A stretch of DNA of 17,362 bases. Source: Pseudomonadota bacterium (lineage in GTDB: Bacteria > Pseudomonadota > Alphaproteobacteria > Rhizobiales > Rhizobiaceae). Numbering within the stretch: position 1 is the first letter of the stretch; the number at the start of each line of letters is the position of its first letter. The stretch lies in NCBI GenBank assembly GCA_023387775.1, contig JAEWHN010000347.1, positions 1 through 17,362 on the forward strand, given 5' to 3'. The translations under genes were made by a program, and so were the position numbers. Under the pieces are notes generated by a model that searched no databases, was not told the DNA's origin, and worked only from the letters and a program-made list of their open reading frames with translations. Below are positions 7,998-15,539 of this stretch, piece after piece.

Positions 7998-8366
7998 TCA
8001 GGCCGCGGCCACGATCCACGCTCGCGCGGTATCGGCTTCCGATAGCCGATACAGCCTCACCGTACCGGGTATCAGGAAGCTGAAAAGCCGTACCGTGTGT
8101 CTGATCCATTCGATATCGGTGACCACGGCAATCCGTTCCCAGCGAGAGAGATGCGCCATGCCGACCTTGAAGTCCTCCCACATGGCACCGGCCTCGAAGC
8201 CGGCGAAATCCGCGGCTGTCTCGTAATAAAGTCGCACGTTCCTTTGGCTTTCCAGGGCTTTCATCACGGCCGGAACCAGGACGGAATCATAGTCGGCTTC
8301 CGTCACCCGCCCCCTGCAGATGAAGGCGAGCACATTTTGGGGGAAATCGTTCAGTTGTTCGATCAT
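7998..8366 (-). CDS. SpoIIAA-like STAS-domain protein
   Basis: 122 residues, a single STAS/SEC14-type domain of the SpoIIAA-like family (formerly DUF3478). Typical blocks are the N-terminal strand ending in RGRVTEADY (18-26), the VPAVMKAL helix (31-38), VRLYYE (44-49), the GAMWEDFKVGMAHLSRWERI segment (59-78), VVTDIEWIRHTVR (81-93) and the LIPGTVRLYRL strand (98-108). These small cytoplasmic proteins are of unproven function; STAS domains generally bind partner proteins, nucleotides or lipids. The gene begins 7 bases after the PPK2 stop, so it is the third gene of the H+-ATPase-PPK2 operon. Its link to energy or acid stress is inferred from that context. Confidence 0.88.
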   Translation of the reverse strand: MIEQLNDFPQNVLAFICRGRVTEADYDSVLVPAVMKALESQRNVRLYYETAADFAGFEAGAMWEDFKVGMAHLSRWERIAVVTDIEWIRHTVRLFSFLIPGTVRLYRLSEADTARAWIVAAA

Positions 8367-8373
8367 GCGGGCC

Positions 8374-9255
8374 TCACTCGGGGTTTGCCAGCTGCTTGCG
8401 GATCTCCTCCAGCTCCCGTCGGCGCTCGGGGCTCGATTTGGGATAGCTCATGTCGAGCTCGGCGAAAGTGTCCAGGATGACCTGGGACACGATCAGCCGC
8501 GCATTCTCCTTGTCGCCCGCGGGAACGACGTACCATGGCGCCTCGCGCGTGCTGGTTGCGCTGAGGCACTCTTCATAGGCCTTCATGTAGCTGTCCCAGA
8601 ATTGCCGCTCCTGGACGTCCCCCATGCTGAACTTCCAATTCTTCTCCGGCTCGTCGATGCGCGCCAGGAAGCGCTTGCGCTGCTCTTCCTTCGAAAGATG
8701 GAGAAAGAACTTCACGATCCGGGTTCCGTTGTCGTGGAGGTGCCGTTCCAGGCCCACGATGGAGCGATAGCGGCTTTTCCAGATGCCGTCCTGGTGGAAA
8801 GCCCTGTCCGGTATCCCCTCGCTGAGCAGGATTTCCGGGTGGACGCGGACGATCAGGACTTCTTCGTAATAGGAGCGGTCGAAGATGCCGATCCGACCGC
8901 GCTCCGGCAGGTCGCGCGTCGTGCGCCAGAGAAAGTCGTGCTCGAGCTCCGCAGCACTGGGATGCTTGAAGCTGAACACCTGGCAGCCCTGGGGATTGAC
9001 CCCCGACATGACATGCTTGATGGCGCCGTCCTTGCCCGCCGCATCCACGGCCTGGAAAATGAGCAGCACCGCGTGCTGATTGGAGGCATAGAGCAACTGC
9101 TGCTGCTCGCTGAGTTCCGCAACGTGTCTCGCCAACAGCTCCTGATAATCCTTCTTGGAGTTGTAGACCGGCTTCGTACGCGTCGGCCATTCGGCCAGGT
9201 CGACCTTTTTGCCTTCCTTGACGCGAAAGTCCTTCGATCGGAGCTTCATCGACAT
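8374..9255 (-). CDS. ppk2: Polyphosphate kinase 2 (PPK2), class III-like
   Basis: 293 residues, a single-domain PPK2 that transfers phosphate between inorganic polyphosphate and nucleotides in the cytoplasm. Key motifs: Walker A AVDAAGKDG (69-77), Walker B GIFDRSYYEEV (123-133, Asp126/Arg127), and the lid region ARIDEPEKNWKFSMGD (198-213). Other family blocks are VNPQGCQVFSFKHP (86-99), FLWRTTRDLP (108-117), KFFLHLSKEEQRKRF (182-196) and APWYVVPAGDK (239-249). The pattern most resembles class III enzymes, which can phosphorylate both AMP and ADP. M1 (9255) or M3 (9249) may be the start; neither has a strong ribosome binding site. The gene begins 13 bases after the H+-ATPase stop and ends 7 bases before the STAS-like gene, so it is probably co-transcribed with both. 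Confidence 0.93.
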   Translation of the reverse strand: MSMKLRSKDFRVKEGKKVDLAEWPTRTKPVYNSKKDYQELLARHVAELSEQQQLLYASNQHAVLLIFQAVDAAGKDGAIKHVMSGVNPQGCQVFSFKHPSAAELEHDFLWRTTRDLPERGRIGIFDRSYYEEVLIVRVHPEILLSEGIPDRAFHQDGIWKSRYRSIVGLERHLHDNGTRIVKFFLHLSKEEQRKRFLARIDEPEKNWKFSMGDVQERQFWDSYMKAYEECLSATSTREAPWYVVPAGDKENARLIVSQVILDTFAELDMSYPKSSPERRRELEEIRKQLANPE

Positions 9256-9268
9256 TACTCGACAGCCG

Positions 9269-11782
9269 TCATGTTGTTCTCGTCACCACAACGTTTTTGG
9301 TTCCCGGACGGAGTTCGTCCGGATCGAGGAACTTGTAGGCGAGCAGTTTCACGCGATCGAGTACAAGGAACCAGGCCAGCGCGTAGACCCAGACGAACAA
9401 GGCCCAGCCCCAGCCCAGTGGCGCCATGAGCAGCCCATAGACCGCGATGAGCGTGGCAATCGCCTGGGTGCCAAGTACTGCCGCCAGCAGAATGCGAGCC
9501 GGGCGAATGGACCAGAAGGGACCGCGTGTGCGGGTCAGGAAAATCGTCAGGTGTCCCGCCACCGACAGCTTCAGATACATGAGGGTTTGCAGGTGAGATC
9601 GATCAAGATGAAAGACGCGATCGCCGAGATAGAACAGCGCGAACGTGGCGATGGGGCCAACAAGGCCCAGCACCGTGGCTATGCCGAGCACGACATGCAT
9701 GTCCCAGGCTTCGGGCTCGTCCTTGTAGCGGACATTGTCATACGCGATGGACAGGATCGCCCCGTCGTTGAGCAATGCCAGCATGACGATCATCACCGCG
9801 GTCAGTGGATAGAAGTTGAAGATCAGGATCGACAGGGTGATAAACAGCAGCACCCTCAGCGTCTCGGCTATGCGGTAGATCGCGTAGCTGGTCATGCGCT
9901 GAAATATCTTGCGGCTTTCCTTGATCGCCTCGACGATCACCGAGAGACCGGGCGTCATCAGCACGATGGCCGCTGCCGCGCGCGCCGCATCCGTTGCGCC
10001 GGAGACCGCTATGCCGCAATCGGCCTTCTTCAGCGAAGGGGCATCATTCACGCCGTCGCCGGTCATGCCGACGATATGATCGGCCTGCTGCAGCATCTCC
10101 ACGATGCGGAATTTGTGCTCCGGGAACACCTGAGCGAAGCCGTCCGCCTCTTCGATGCGCTTTTCGAGCGCCGCCGAGTCCTCGTGCGCGGTATCCCCGA
10201 ACCCGCTTGCATCAAGGATGTCCGTGCCCAGTCCCAGCTTCTTGGCGGTTTCGCGCGCAATTGCCAGCGCGTCGCCGGTCACCATCTTGACGTCGACACC
10301 CATCGCCCGGGCCGTTTCCACGGTGGTCTTGGCGTCGTCGCGTGGCGGGTCGAAGAGGGGCAGGACGCCCAGGAACCGCCATTGGCCATCGGTGTCTGCT
10401 CGCGCCACGCCCAGAGAGCGGAACCCCCGCGTCGCGAACTCGTCGACCACCTTGTCCACGGCGGGCTTCACCTGTGCCGCATCGGTTGACAGGGCCAGAA
10501 TGACCTGCGGCGCACCCTTGGTCACCTTGAACTCATGCCCCTCGGCATCTTCGACTGCGGCCTCGGTGCGCTTGCTCACCGGGTCGAATGGCTGGAAATG
10601 GCGTACCTTGTAGCCCTTCAGGATCTGCTCGTCCGTCAGGCCGCCCAGCACTGCCAGGTCGATTGTATCCTTGTCATCGACGCGCGAGGCCAAGGCGGCG
10701 TTCAGGACCACCCGATCGGCCGCAATGCCGCCGACGCCGAAGGGGTCGCCCAGCGTCAGCTTGTTCTGTGTCAGCGTGCCGGTCTTGTCCGAGCACAATA
10801 TGTCCACGCCGGCGAGTTCCTCGATCGCCGACAGCCGGGCCACGATTGCTTCCTTCCCGGCGAGAATGCGGGCCCCCACCGCCATGGTGACCGACAGAAC
10901 CGTCGGCATCGCCACAGGAATTGCGGCGACGGTCAGCACGAGGGCGAATTGCAAGGTCGTGAGAAGCTGGTCGCCCCGATACAGGGCCACGGCGACGATG
11001 ATCGTCACCAGCACCACCGCAAGCAGGATCAGGTAGTTGCCGATCCCCAGCACGGCACGTTGGAAGTGGCTGACGGTATGGGCCTCCTGCACCAACTGCG
11101 CGGTCTTGGCAAAATAGGTCGTGGCGCCGGTCGCATAGACAATGGCGCTGATTTCCCCCTGCCTCACGATCGATCCGGAGAACACGGCGTCGCCGGGCTC
11201 GCGCGTAACGGGTAACGATTCGCCCGTCAGTGTCGACTGATCCACCTCTATCGGATCGCCCTCGAGAAGCCGCGCATCCGCCGGCACGATGTCGCCCAGT
11301 CTGATGTGGATGACATCGCCAGGAACCAGCTCTCGCGCCGCGATGGCGATCCACTTGCCTTCCCGCACCACCTTTGCCTGGATTGCGAGCCTTGCTTTCA
11401 GGGCGGCTATCGCATTGCCGGCCTGGTGCTCCTCCCAGAAGCCGACTGCCGCATTTGCAAAGAGCAGGACCAGGATGATGGCGAAGTCCGGCCAATGCCG
11501 AGCCACCGCCGAGAGTATGACCGCCACTTCGATCATCCAGGGTATGGGGCCCCAGAAGTAGCTGAGGAACTTCAGCAGCTCATTGGACTTCTTTTCGGCG
11601 ATCTCGTTTGGCCCGTATTGGGCCAGTCGCTTGGCGGCCTCGGCCTGCGTCAGGCCTTTGCTCGTTGAACCAAGCTGGTCCTGCAGGTCAGCCAGCGGCA
11701 GGGTTCTGAAATCCATCGGTGTCGCGGGTTTCGTCGCAGCCACGGCACTGGAAAGCTCGGATTGGCCGACATTCGCTTTCAT
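9269..11782 (-). CDS. Plasma-membrane-type H+-exporting P-type ATPase (P3A)
   Basis: 837 residues. It pumps protons out of the cytoplasm at the cost of ATP, as fungal and plant Pma1/AHA-type pumps do. In order: N-terminal cation-ATPase domain (about 25-80, ending LAQYGPNEI), membrane pair (about 75-115), actuator domain with LTGES (185-189), membrane pair (about 245-300, with VAAIPVAMP 285-293), phosphorylation motif CSDKTGTLT with Asp332 (330-338), nucleotide-binding KGAPQV (422-427), hinge MTGDGVNDAP (573-582), then C-terminal helices including LLNDGAILSIAYD (670-682), characteristic of P3A pumps. All catalytic residues are intact. The start at 11782 is chosen because homologues begin with MKA and because a short leader ORF ends exactly there by ATGA overlap. 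The same frame is open back to 11908 without homology. Confidence 0.93.
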   Translation of the reverse strand: MKANVGQSELSSAVAATKPATPMDFRTLPLADLQDQLGSTSKGLTQAEAAKRLAQYGPNEIAEKKSNELLKFLSYFWGPIPWMIEVAVILSAVARHWPDFAIILVLLFANAAVGFWEEHQAGNAIAALKARLAIQAKVVREGKWIAIAARELVPGDVIHIRLGDIVPADARLLEGDPIEVDQSTLTGESLPVTREPGDAVFSGSIVRQGEISAIVYATGATTYFAKTAQLVQEAHTVSHFQRAVLGIGNYLILLAVVLVTIIVAVALYRGDQLLTTLQFALVLTVAAIPVAMPTVLSVTMAVGARILAGKEAIVARLSAIEELAGVDILCSDKTGTLTQNKLTLGDPFGVGGIAADRVVLNAALASRVDDKDTIDLAVLGGLTDEQILKGYKVRHFQPFDPVSKRTEAAVEDAEGHEFKVTKGAPQVILALSTDAAQVKPAVDKVVDEFATRGFRSLGVARADTDGQWRFLGVLPLFDPPRDDAKTTVETARAMGVDVKMVTGDALAIARETAKKLGLGTDILDASGFGDTAHEDSAALEKRIEEADGFAQVFPEHKFRIVEMLQQADHIVGMTGDGVNDAPSLKKADCGIAVSGATDAARAAAAIVLMTPGLSVIVEAIKESRKIFQRMTSYAIYRIAETLRVLLFITLSILIFNFYPLTAVMIVMLALLNDGAILSIAYDNVRYKDEPEAWDMHVVLGIATVLGLVGPIATFALFYLGDRVFHLDRSHLQTLMYLKLSVAGHLTIFLTRTRGPFWSIRPARILLAAVLGTQAIATLIAVYGLLMAPLGWGWALFVWVYALAWFLVLDRVKLLAYKFLDPDELRPGTKNVVVTRTT

Positions 11783-11862
11783 GGCGAGCCTGTGGTGTCC
11801 ACTGGCCTGTACCGCGATGGGCCTCCCCACCTGCACGACATGTTGAGGTCTGCGAGTGCCAT
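11779..11862 (-). CDS. 27-residue leader ORF, translationally coupled to the H+-ATPase
   Basis: This short frame starts at ATG 11862-11860 and stops at TGA 11781-11779, overlapping the ATPase start as ATGA. It is preceded by the best ribosome binding site in the region, GGGAGGT. The ATPase start itself has only a weak AGG. The peptide begins MALADLNMSCRW and ends DTTGSP; it has no membrane segment and matches no family I know. The simplest reading is a coupling or regulatory leader peptide. It could instead be the left-over 5' end of an older gene now fused to the ATPase promoter. Being translated is inferred, not shown. Confidence 0.5.
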   Translation of the reverse strand: MALADLNMSCRWGGPSRYRPVDTTGSP

Positions 11863-11866
11863 TGTG

Positions 11867-11873
11867 ACCTCCC
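11867..11873 (-). promoter_or_regulatory. Strong ribosome binding site of the leader ORF
   Basis: Read on the minus strand, GGGAGGT lies 4 bases before ATG 11862. It overlaps an ATG in the ATPase frame (11875), which argues that translation of the operon starts at the leader rather than at an upstream in-frame ATG of the pump. Confidence 0.6.
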
Positions 11874-11960
11874 ATATCGCATTTAAGTATGCTGTGCGGT
11901 GGGAGCATCGAGGGCGTTCAATATCAAATTGCCGGAATGGCCGCTTTTCACCATTGAATC

Positions 11961-11975
11961 CTGGAGTTTCTCCAG
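11961..11975. repeat. Perfect inverted repeat, possible operator
   Basis: CTGGAG-TTT-CTCCAG, two 6-base arms around 3 bases, about 90 bases upstream of the leader ORF ribosome binding site. Its position suits an operator or activator site for the H+-ATPase operon. No known regulator box is matched. Confidence 0.35.
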
Positions 11976-12160
11976 CGTCAGTCATGCTGCACATCAGAGA
12001 ATTTGCGGCGAAGAACATTGGGGCCCTAGCCGCAATGATGCGCAATCCACATGAATGCCCCGGCAGCTGCCCTGTCCACAATCGACGGCCGGGAGATAGT
12101 GGCGACTAGCTTTCAAGCGATCGCGCTACCCGTCATTTGCCATCGGTCGTCCATTAGTTA

Positions 12161-12177
12161 GGCCGACCCCGTCGGCC
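12161..12177. repeat. Perfect 7-bp inverted repeat
   Basis: GGCCGAC-CCC-GTCGGCC in the middle of the divergent intergenic region. It could form a hairpin or bind a dimeric protein; nothing in the sequence distinguishes these. Confidence 0.35.
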
Positions 12178-12217
12178 CATTCGGCCAACCTAGCGATGTT
12201 CCTGCGGCAGCGCACTT

Positions 12218-12233
12218 CAGGCAAAGGTGCCTG
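12218..12233. repeat. Perfect 6-bp inverted repeat with adjacent second dyad
   Basis: CAGGCA-AAGG-TGCCTG, directly followed by CGCCG (12234-12238) and CGGCG (12246-12250). It lies upstream of the SulP gene on its transcribed side and may fold in the 5' leader RNA if the promoter lies further upstream. Confidence 0.3.
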
Positions 12234-12501
12234 CGCCGCGCAAGGCGGCGGGCAAGCCTGCGTCATAGCCGCCGGCAGCCGCGCGTTTGGCAACTTTGCG
12301 CCAATTGCGATCATGCAAAAGAGCCACGTTTGTTGCGTAAAATCAAGTTGTACGCTACGAGGCCTCATCCACATGGACCCGGTGAAATTCCGGGTGGCTC
12401 TTCTGGCCGCCGATCCGCCAGACAACACAGCAACGCAACCAATTCTCTATTCCTGGACCGAGCTTCGTTCGGCCCGTTGCATCAACTGTGAAAAATCATC
12501 C

Positions 12502-13989
12502 ATGAGAACTCTATCAAACTACCGTCAGGAGTGGTTCTCCAACCTCCGTGCCGATGTGCTCTCGGGAATTGTCGTCGCGCTCGCCCTCATTCCCGAGGCG
12601 ATCGGCTTTTCCGTCATTGCGGGAGTCGATCCCAAGGTGGGCCTCTACGCTTCCTTCGCAATCGCCTGCGTCGCCGCGTTCGTCGGCGGTCGGCCAGGCA
12701 TGATCTCAGCGGCAACGGCCGCGACCGCCGTCGTCATGATCTCGCTGGTCAAGGAACACGGTCTGCAATACCTGTTCGCCGCCACGATCCTGATGGGCAC
12801 CATCCAGATTGCCGCCGGATACCTCAAGCTCGGACGCGTCATGCGCTTCGTGTCCCGCTCAGTCATCACGGGGTTCGTCAACGCTCTCGCGATCCTCATC
12901 TTCATGGCCCAGCTACCGGAACTCATCGGTGTGCCGACGCAGACCTACTTCATGATCGCGGGCGGTCTCGCCATCATCTACCTCTTCCCGTACCTCACGA
13001 AGGCGCTCCCCTCGCCGCTGGTTGCCATCGCGGTCCTCACTGCAATCGCGTGGTGGACGGGCATGGACCTTCGCACGGTCGGCGATCTCGGCGAACTCCC
13101 CTCGACACTTCCGTTCCTGACGCTGCCGCAAGTTCCCCTGACATGGGAAACGCTCCAAATCATCTTCCCCTATTCGGTGACGCTCGCGGCGGTGGGCTTG
13201 CTTGAATCGCTGCTGACGGCACAGATCGTCGATGACATGACCGACACGCCGAGCAACAAGAGCCAGGAATGCGTTGGCCAGGGCGCGGGCAACATCGCCT
13301 CTGCTCTCATCGGCGGCATGGGCGGCTGCGCCATGATCGGCCAGTCCGTCATCAATGTCAGTTCCGGCGGCCGCGGTCGGCTTTCTACCTTCGTCGCAGG
13401 CGCGTTCCTGCTGTTCCTGATCGTCGTCCTTAACGACCTCGTCCGCATTATCCCGATGGCCGCGCTCGTCGCCGTGATGATAATGGTTTCGATCGGCACC
13501 TTCTCCTGGCGCTCGATCCTCGACCTCAGGCGGAACCCGCTGTCGTCGTCGATTGTCATGCTGGCGACGGTGGTCACGGTCGTCGCGACCCACGATCTCG
13601 CCAAGGGCGTCATTGTCGGCGTGTTGCTGTCTGGCATCTTTTTCGCGGGCAAGGTCGCAAAGCTCTTCAGCGTCACACGGCTCGAGGACAAATCTTCCGG
13701 CGCGGTGACCTACGTTGTCGACGGCCAGATTTTCTTCGCCTCGGCCGAGAGCTTCATCCATGCCTTCGATTTCTCGGAAGCGGCCAAGAAGGTCGTCATC
13801 GACGTGAGCAATGCGCACCTGTGGGACATAACGGCCGTTGGGGCGGTTGACAAAGCCGTTCTCAAATACCGCAAGGCAGGCGTTGATGTTGAGGTACTCG
13901 GGTTCAACAAAGCCAGCGCCGACATGGTCGACAAGTTTGCGCTTCACGACAAGAACGAAGGGCTGGCTGCGAGCGCCTCGCTCCACTGA
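12502..13989 (+). CDS. SulP-family inorganic anion transporter with C-terminal STAS-like domain
   Basis: 495 residues. Inner-membrane secondary transporter of the SulP (SLC26-related) family, which moves sulfate, bicarbonate or similar anions, often with H+ or Na+. The N-terminus NLRADVLSGIVVALALIPEA (14-33) is the family hallmark; then GVDPKVGLYASF (41-52), GGRPGMISAATAA (62-74), SRSVITGFVNALAILIF (118-134), GLLESLLTA (232-240), the cytosolic-side GQGAGNIASALIGGMGG (259-275) and INVSSGGRGRLST (284-296). About 12-14 hydrophobic segments are seen up to residue 385. A C-terminal STAS-like domain follows (about 395-480, VVIDVSNAHLWDITAVGAVD at 431-450). ATG 12502 fits the family start, though no clear ribosome binding site precedes it. 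The frame is open from 12196, but the extra 102 residues look non-coding. It is divergent from the H+-ATPase operon. Confidence 0.92.
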   Translation: MRTLSNYRQEWFSNLRADVLSGIVVALALIPEAIGFSVIAGVDPKVGLYASFAIACVAAFVGGRPGMISAATAATAVVMISLVKEHGLQYLFAATILMGTIQIAAGYLKLGRVMRFVSRSVITGFVNALAILIFMAQLPELIGVPTQTYFMIAGGLAIIYLFPYLTKALPSPLVAIAVLTAIAWWTGMDLRTVGDLGELPSTLPFLTLPQVPLTWETLQIIFPYSVTLAAVGLLESLLTAQIVDDMTDTPSNKSQECVGQGAGNIASALIGGMGGCAMIGQSVINVSSGGRGRLSTFVAGAFLLFLIVVLNDLVRIIPMAALVAVMIMVSIGTFSWRSILDLRRNPLSSSIVMLATVVTVVATHDLAKGVIVGVLLSGIFFAGKVAKLFSVTRLEDKSSGAVTYVVDGQIFFASAESFIHAFDFSEAAKKVVIDVSNAHLWDITAVGAVDKAVLKYRKAGVDVEVLGFNKASADMVDKFALHDKNEGLAASASLH

Positions 13990-14113
13990 TCCCTCTCAAG
14001 GCCGCCGCCGAACCGTCAGATTTATAGACAAACTATGTGAGGCCAGTTCTCGTCCACAAGGCGGCGTGCAGCAAATCGCTTCCGACTTCATGGCTGCGTT
14101 AGGCCGTCAGCAG

Positions 14114-14465
14114 TCATTGGTGGCACTTGCAACATAAGATCGGATGATTCCACGGTAAGACTTCATCGACCCGGTCCTGGTTGTGGCCGCTGACGATGGC
14201 AGTTAGCGTGCTGGTCAGATAGGCTGCGGATCGACGGTGCTGAGTTTGCAGGTCTCGACGAGCGAGGCGATTGCCGCCCAGTTCTCGGCTCCGATCCGGT
14301 GGTGCGAAGAGCGCGTTCTTACGGCTGAGGGCAATCGGCCGAATGGTTCTTTCGACGCTGTTGTTGTCGACCTCAAGGCGGCCGTCAGCGAGACACAGCC
14401 CTTCCCAGTAGTTGACGATGTAGTTCAGGACCTCGCCGAGCGGTGATTTGGCAGCGACGCGGGCA
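14114..14465 (-). pseudogene. IS66-family transposase (TnpC) remnant, C-terminal, frameshifted
   Basis: The minus strand encodes the last third of an IS66 transposase. KSPLGEVLNYIVNYWEGL leads into DGRLEVDNNSVERTIRPIAL and RKNALFA, ending with LTAIVSGHNQDRVDEVLPW. Between about 14300 and 14220 the homologous text GAENWAAIASLVETCKLSTV lies in a different frame. A net extra base near 14306 and a missing base near 14215 shift the frame and then restore it. The catalytic N-terminal part, TnpA and TnpB are absent, and the sequence before KSPLGE loses similarity at about 14465. It therefore cannot be functional. No terminal inverted repeats or target duplication were identified, so the element's edges are unknown. 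Confidence 0.85.
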
Positions 14466-14706
14466 CGATAATGGACGGGCCATGTTTCATGTCGGAAATC
14501 ACCTGTCCTGATCGCGCCTGGCACGTCGAGGAACGTAGAGGTGCATCAGGCCCGTTTGACTGCATCCAGGGTGGCGGATGCGCCGAACGCCGCTACGATC
14601 TCGACTGCATCCTTCACGCGAGTGATACGACGGCTGTGCGCTCGCGGTGTCGATAGACGCTATCACTCTGCGAAGATTTTGCTAAGGTTTGGCGAGAAGG
14701 GGCAAA

Positions 14707-14714
14707 AGGGGGGA
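14707..14714 (+). promoter_or_regulatory. Ribosome binding site that fixes the start of the sensor gene
   Basis: AGGGGGGA ends 6 bases before ATG 14721. The frame is open to 14541, but that upstream part overlaps transposon debris and lacks any comparable signal. Confidence 0.65.
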
Positions 14715-14720
14715 TACCAA

Positions 14721-15539
14721 ATGTCCTTATTCTGGCGAAGCTGGACTCTTGTTGTCCTGCTGACTTCGACGGTCATGACCGTCCTCCTTCTTCTATCGAC
14801 GGTGCAGTTCAGCGCAATATTGTCGAACTTCGTCCAAGGACGTCTCGCCGTGCTTGTTCAGTCAACGGAATTATCGTTTCGTTCCGCGACGGCTCTCGGA
14901 CTTTCACTTGCCAGCGTACGCAACGGCCCGGCCATCCTGGAGCGGGCCAGGCAAACAGACCCCAACATCTCTGCAATCCATGTCTTCGATGAGGAAGGGA
15001 GGATACTTCAATCGACGGACGCCCAGCCTGCGCCGCAGATCGAGGCTGCGGGGCTCGCGGCCCACGCCTCGTCGGGAGGCGCGGTGTGGCGCGCCGAAAC
15101 CGGCGACCACTTGCTGAGCGGCAAGCCAATCTTGAACGCGTTGAAGACGCAGCCAATCGGCGGGGTCATGGTAGTCTATCCGAAGACCGGTCTGCAAACC
15201 TCAGTCCGGGCAATAGGAGCCAGCCTCGCGCTCTATGCCGTAGGGATTACCGCCGCTGTCGCCGCCTTGGCTATCGGCGTTCTGCGCTTCGGTCTGCGTC
15301 GTTTGATCGCCGTGTTCACCGGAATTGAGGCAACATTCGCGGCGATGGAGCAGCGGGAATGGCGGCGGGCGGCGGGCGGTACAGGCTCCATCCCGCAACC
15401 GGTCTTCGGGTTCGGCATTGATACTGGCGCGTTGCTGAACCAATTCGAAATCGCCGAACGCCAATATATCGGCGCCGGATTGGAGCTCGCCGCCCTGGAG
15501 GCGCCTTGCGACATTCAGCCGTCTGGCACGGCGGCATGA
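14721..15539 (+). CDS. Membrane-bound periplasmic sensor protein, stand-alone (TM-sensor-TM-HAMP-like)
   Basis: 272 residues. Membrane helix 1 at about 10-32, a periplasmic domain at about 33-162, membrane helix 2 at about 165-188 and an 84-residue cytoplasmic tail. The periplasmic part contains ISAIHVFDEEGRILQSTD (83-100), the strand-turn-strand typical of PAS/Cache-type ligand sensors, preceded by ALGLSLASVRNG (58-69). The tail begins like a HAMP linker (about 189-218) but has no kinase, cyclase, phosphatase or methyl-accepting domain, so it cannot signal by itself in a known way. Its stop overlaps the start of the sensor-MFS gene as ATGA. Its sensor module resembles the N-terminus of that protein, suggesting the two proteins form a complex. 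Function is inferred; the exact family is not recognised. Confidence 0.75.
   Translation: MSLFWRSWTLVVLLTSTVMTVLLLLSTVQFSAILSNFVQGRLAVLVQSTELSFRSATALGLSLASVRNGPAILERARQTDPNISAIHVFDEEGRILQSTDAQPAPQIEAAGLAAHASSGGAVWRAETGDHLLSGKPILNALKTQPIGGVMVVYPKTGLQTSVRAIGASLALYAVGITAAVAALAIGVLRFGLRRLIAVFTGIEATFAAMEQREWRRAAGGTGSIPQPVFGFGIDTGALLNQFEIAERQYIGAGLELAALEAPCDIQPSGTAA

Larger units (their letters stand above)
11863..12501. other. Divergent intergenic region between H+-ATPase operon and SulP gene, rich in dyads
   Basis: About 640 bases expected to hold both divergent promoters. No clear -35/-10 pair was identified. Three perfect small inverted repeats are visible: CTGGAG-TTT-CTCCAG at 11961-11975, GGCCGAC-CCC-GTCGGCC at 12161-12177, and CAGGCA-AAGG-TGCCTG at 12218-12233, the last followed by CGCCG/CGGCG at 12234-12250. 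None is followed by a T-run. The region 11880-11960 is relatively A+T-rich and is the likely place for the minus-strand promoter. Open frames here on both strands have no recognisable homology. Confidence 0.5.

Noticed and set aside
9209..10489. A 426-codon plus-strand frame.
   Set aside because: It is antisense to the H+-ATPase gene; the translation is rich in His/Arg/Gln/Asp with no motifs.
11783..11908. Upstream extension of the H+-ATPase by 42 residues.
   Set aside because: The extra residues have no homology, and an ATG inside the extension (11875) coincides with the leader ribosome binding site.
11911..11930. An FNR/FixK-like TTGAT-type half site on the minus strand near 11920.
   Set aside because: The second half (ATCAA at the required four-base spacing) is missing, so it does not meet the consensus.
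12196..12501. Upstream extension of the SulP transporter by 102 residues.
   Set aside because: The segment is Cys/Ala/Gly-rich without a family pattern and crosses inverted repeats; SulP proteins begin near the chosen ATG.
14541..14720. Upstream extension of the stand-alone sensor by 60 residues.
   Set aside because: A strong ribosome binding site directly precedes 14721, and the membrane helix should be near the N-terminus.
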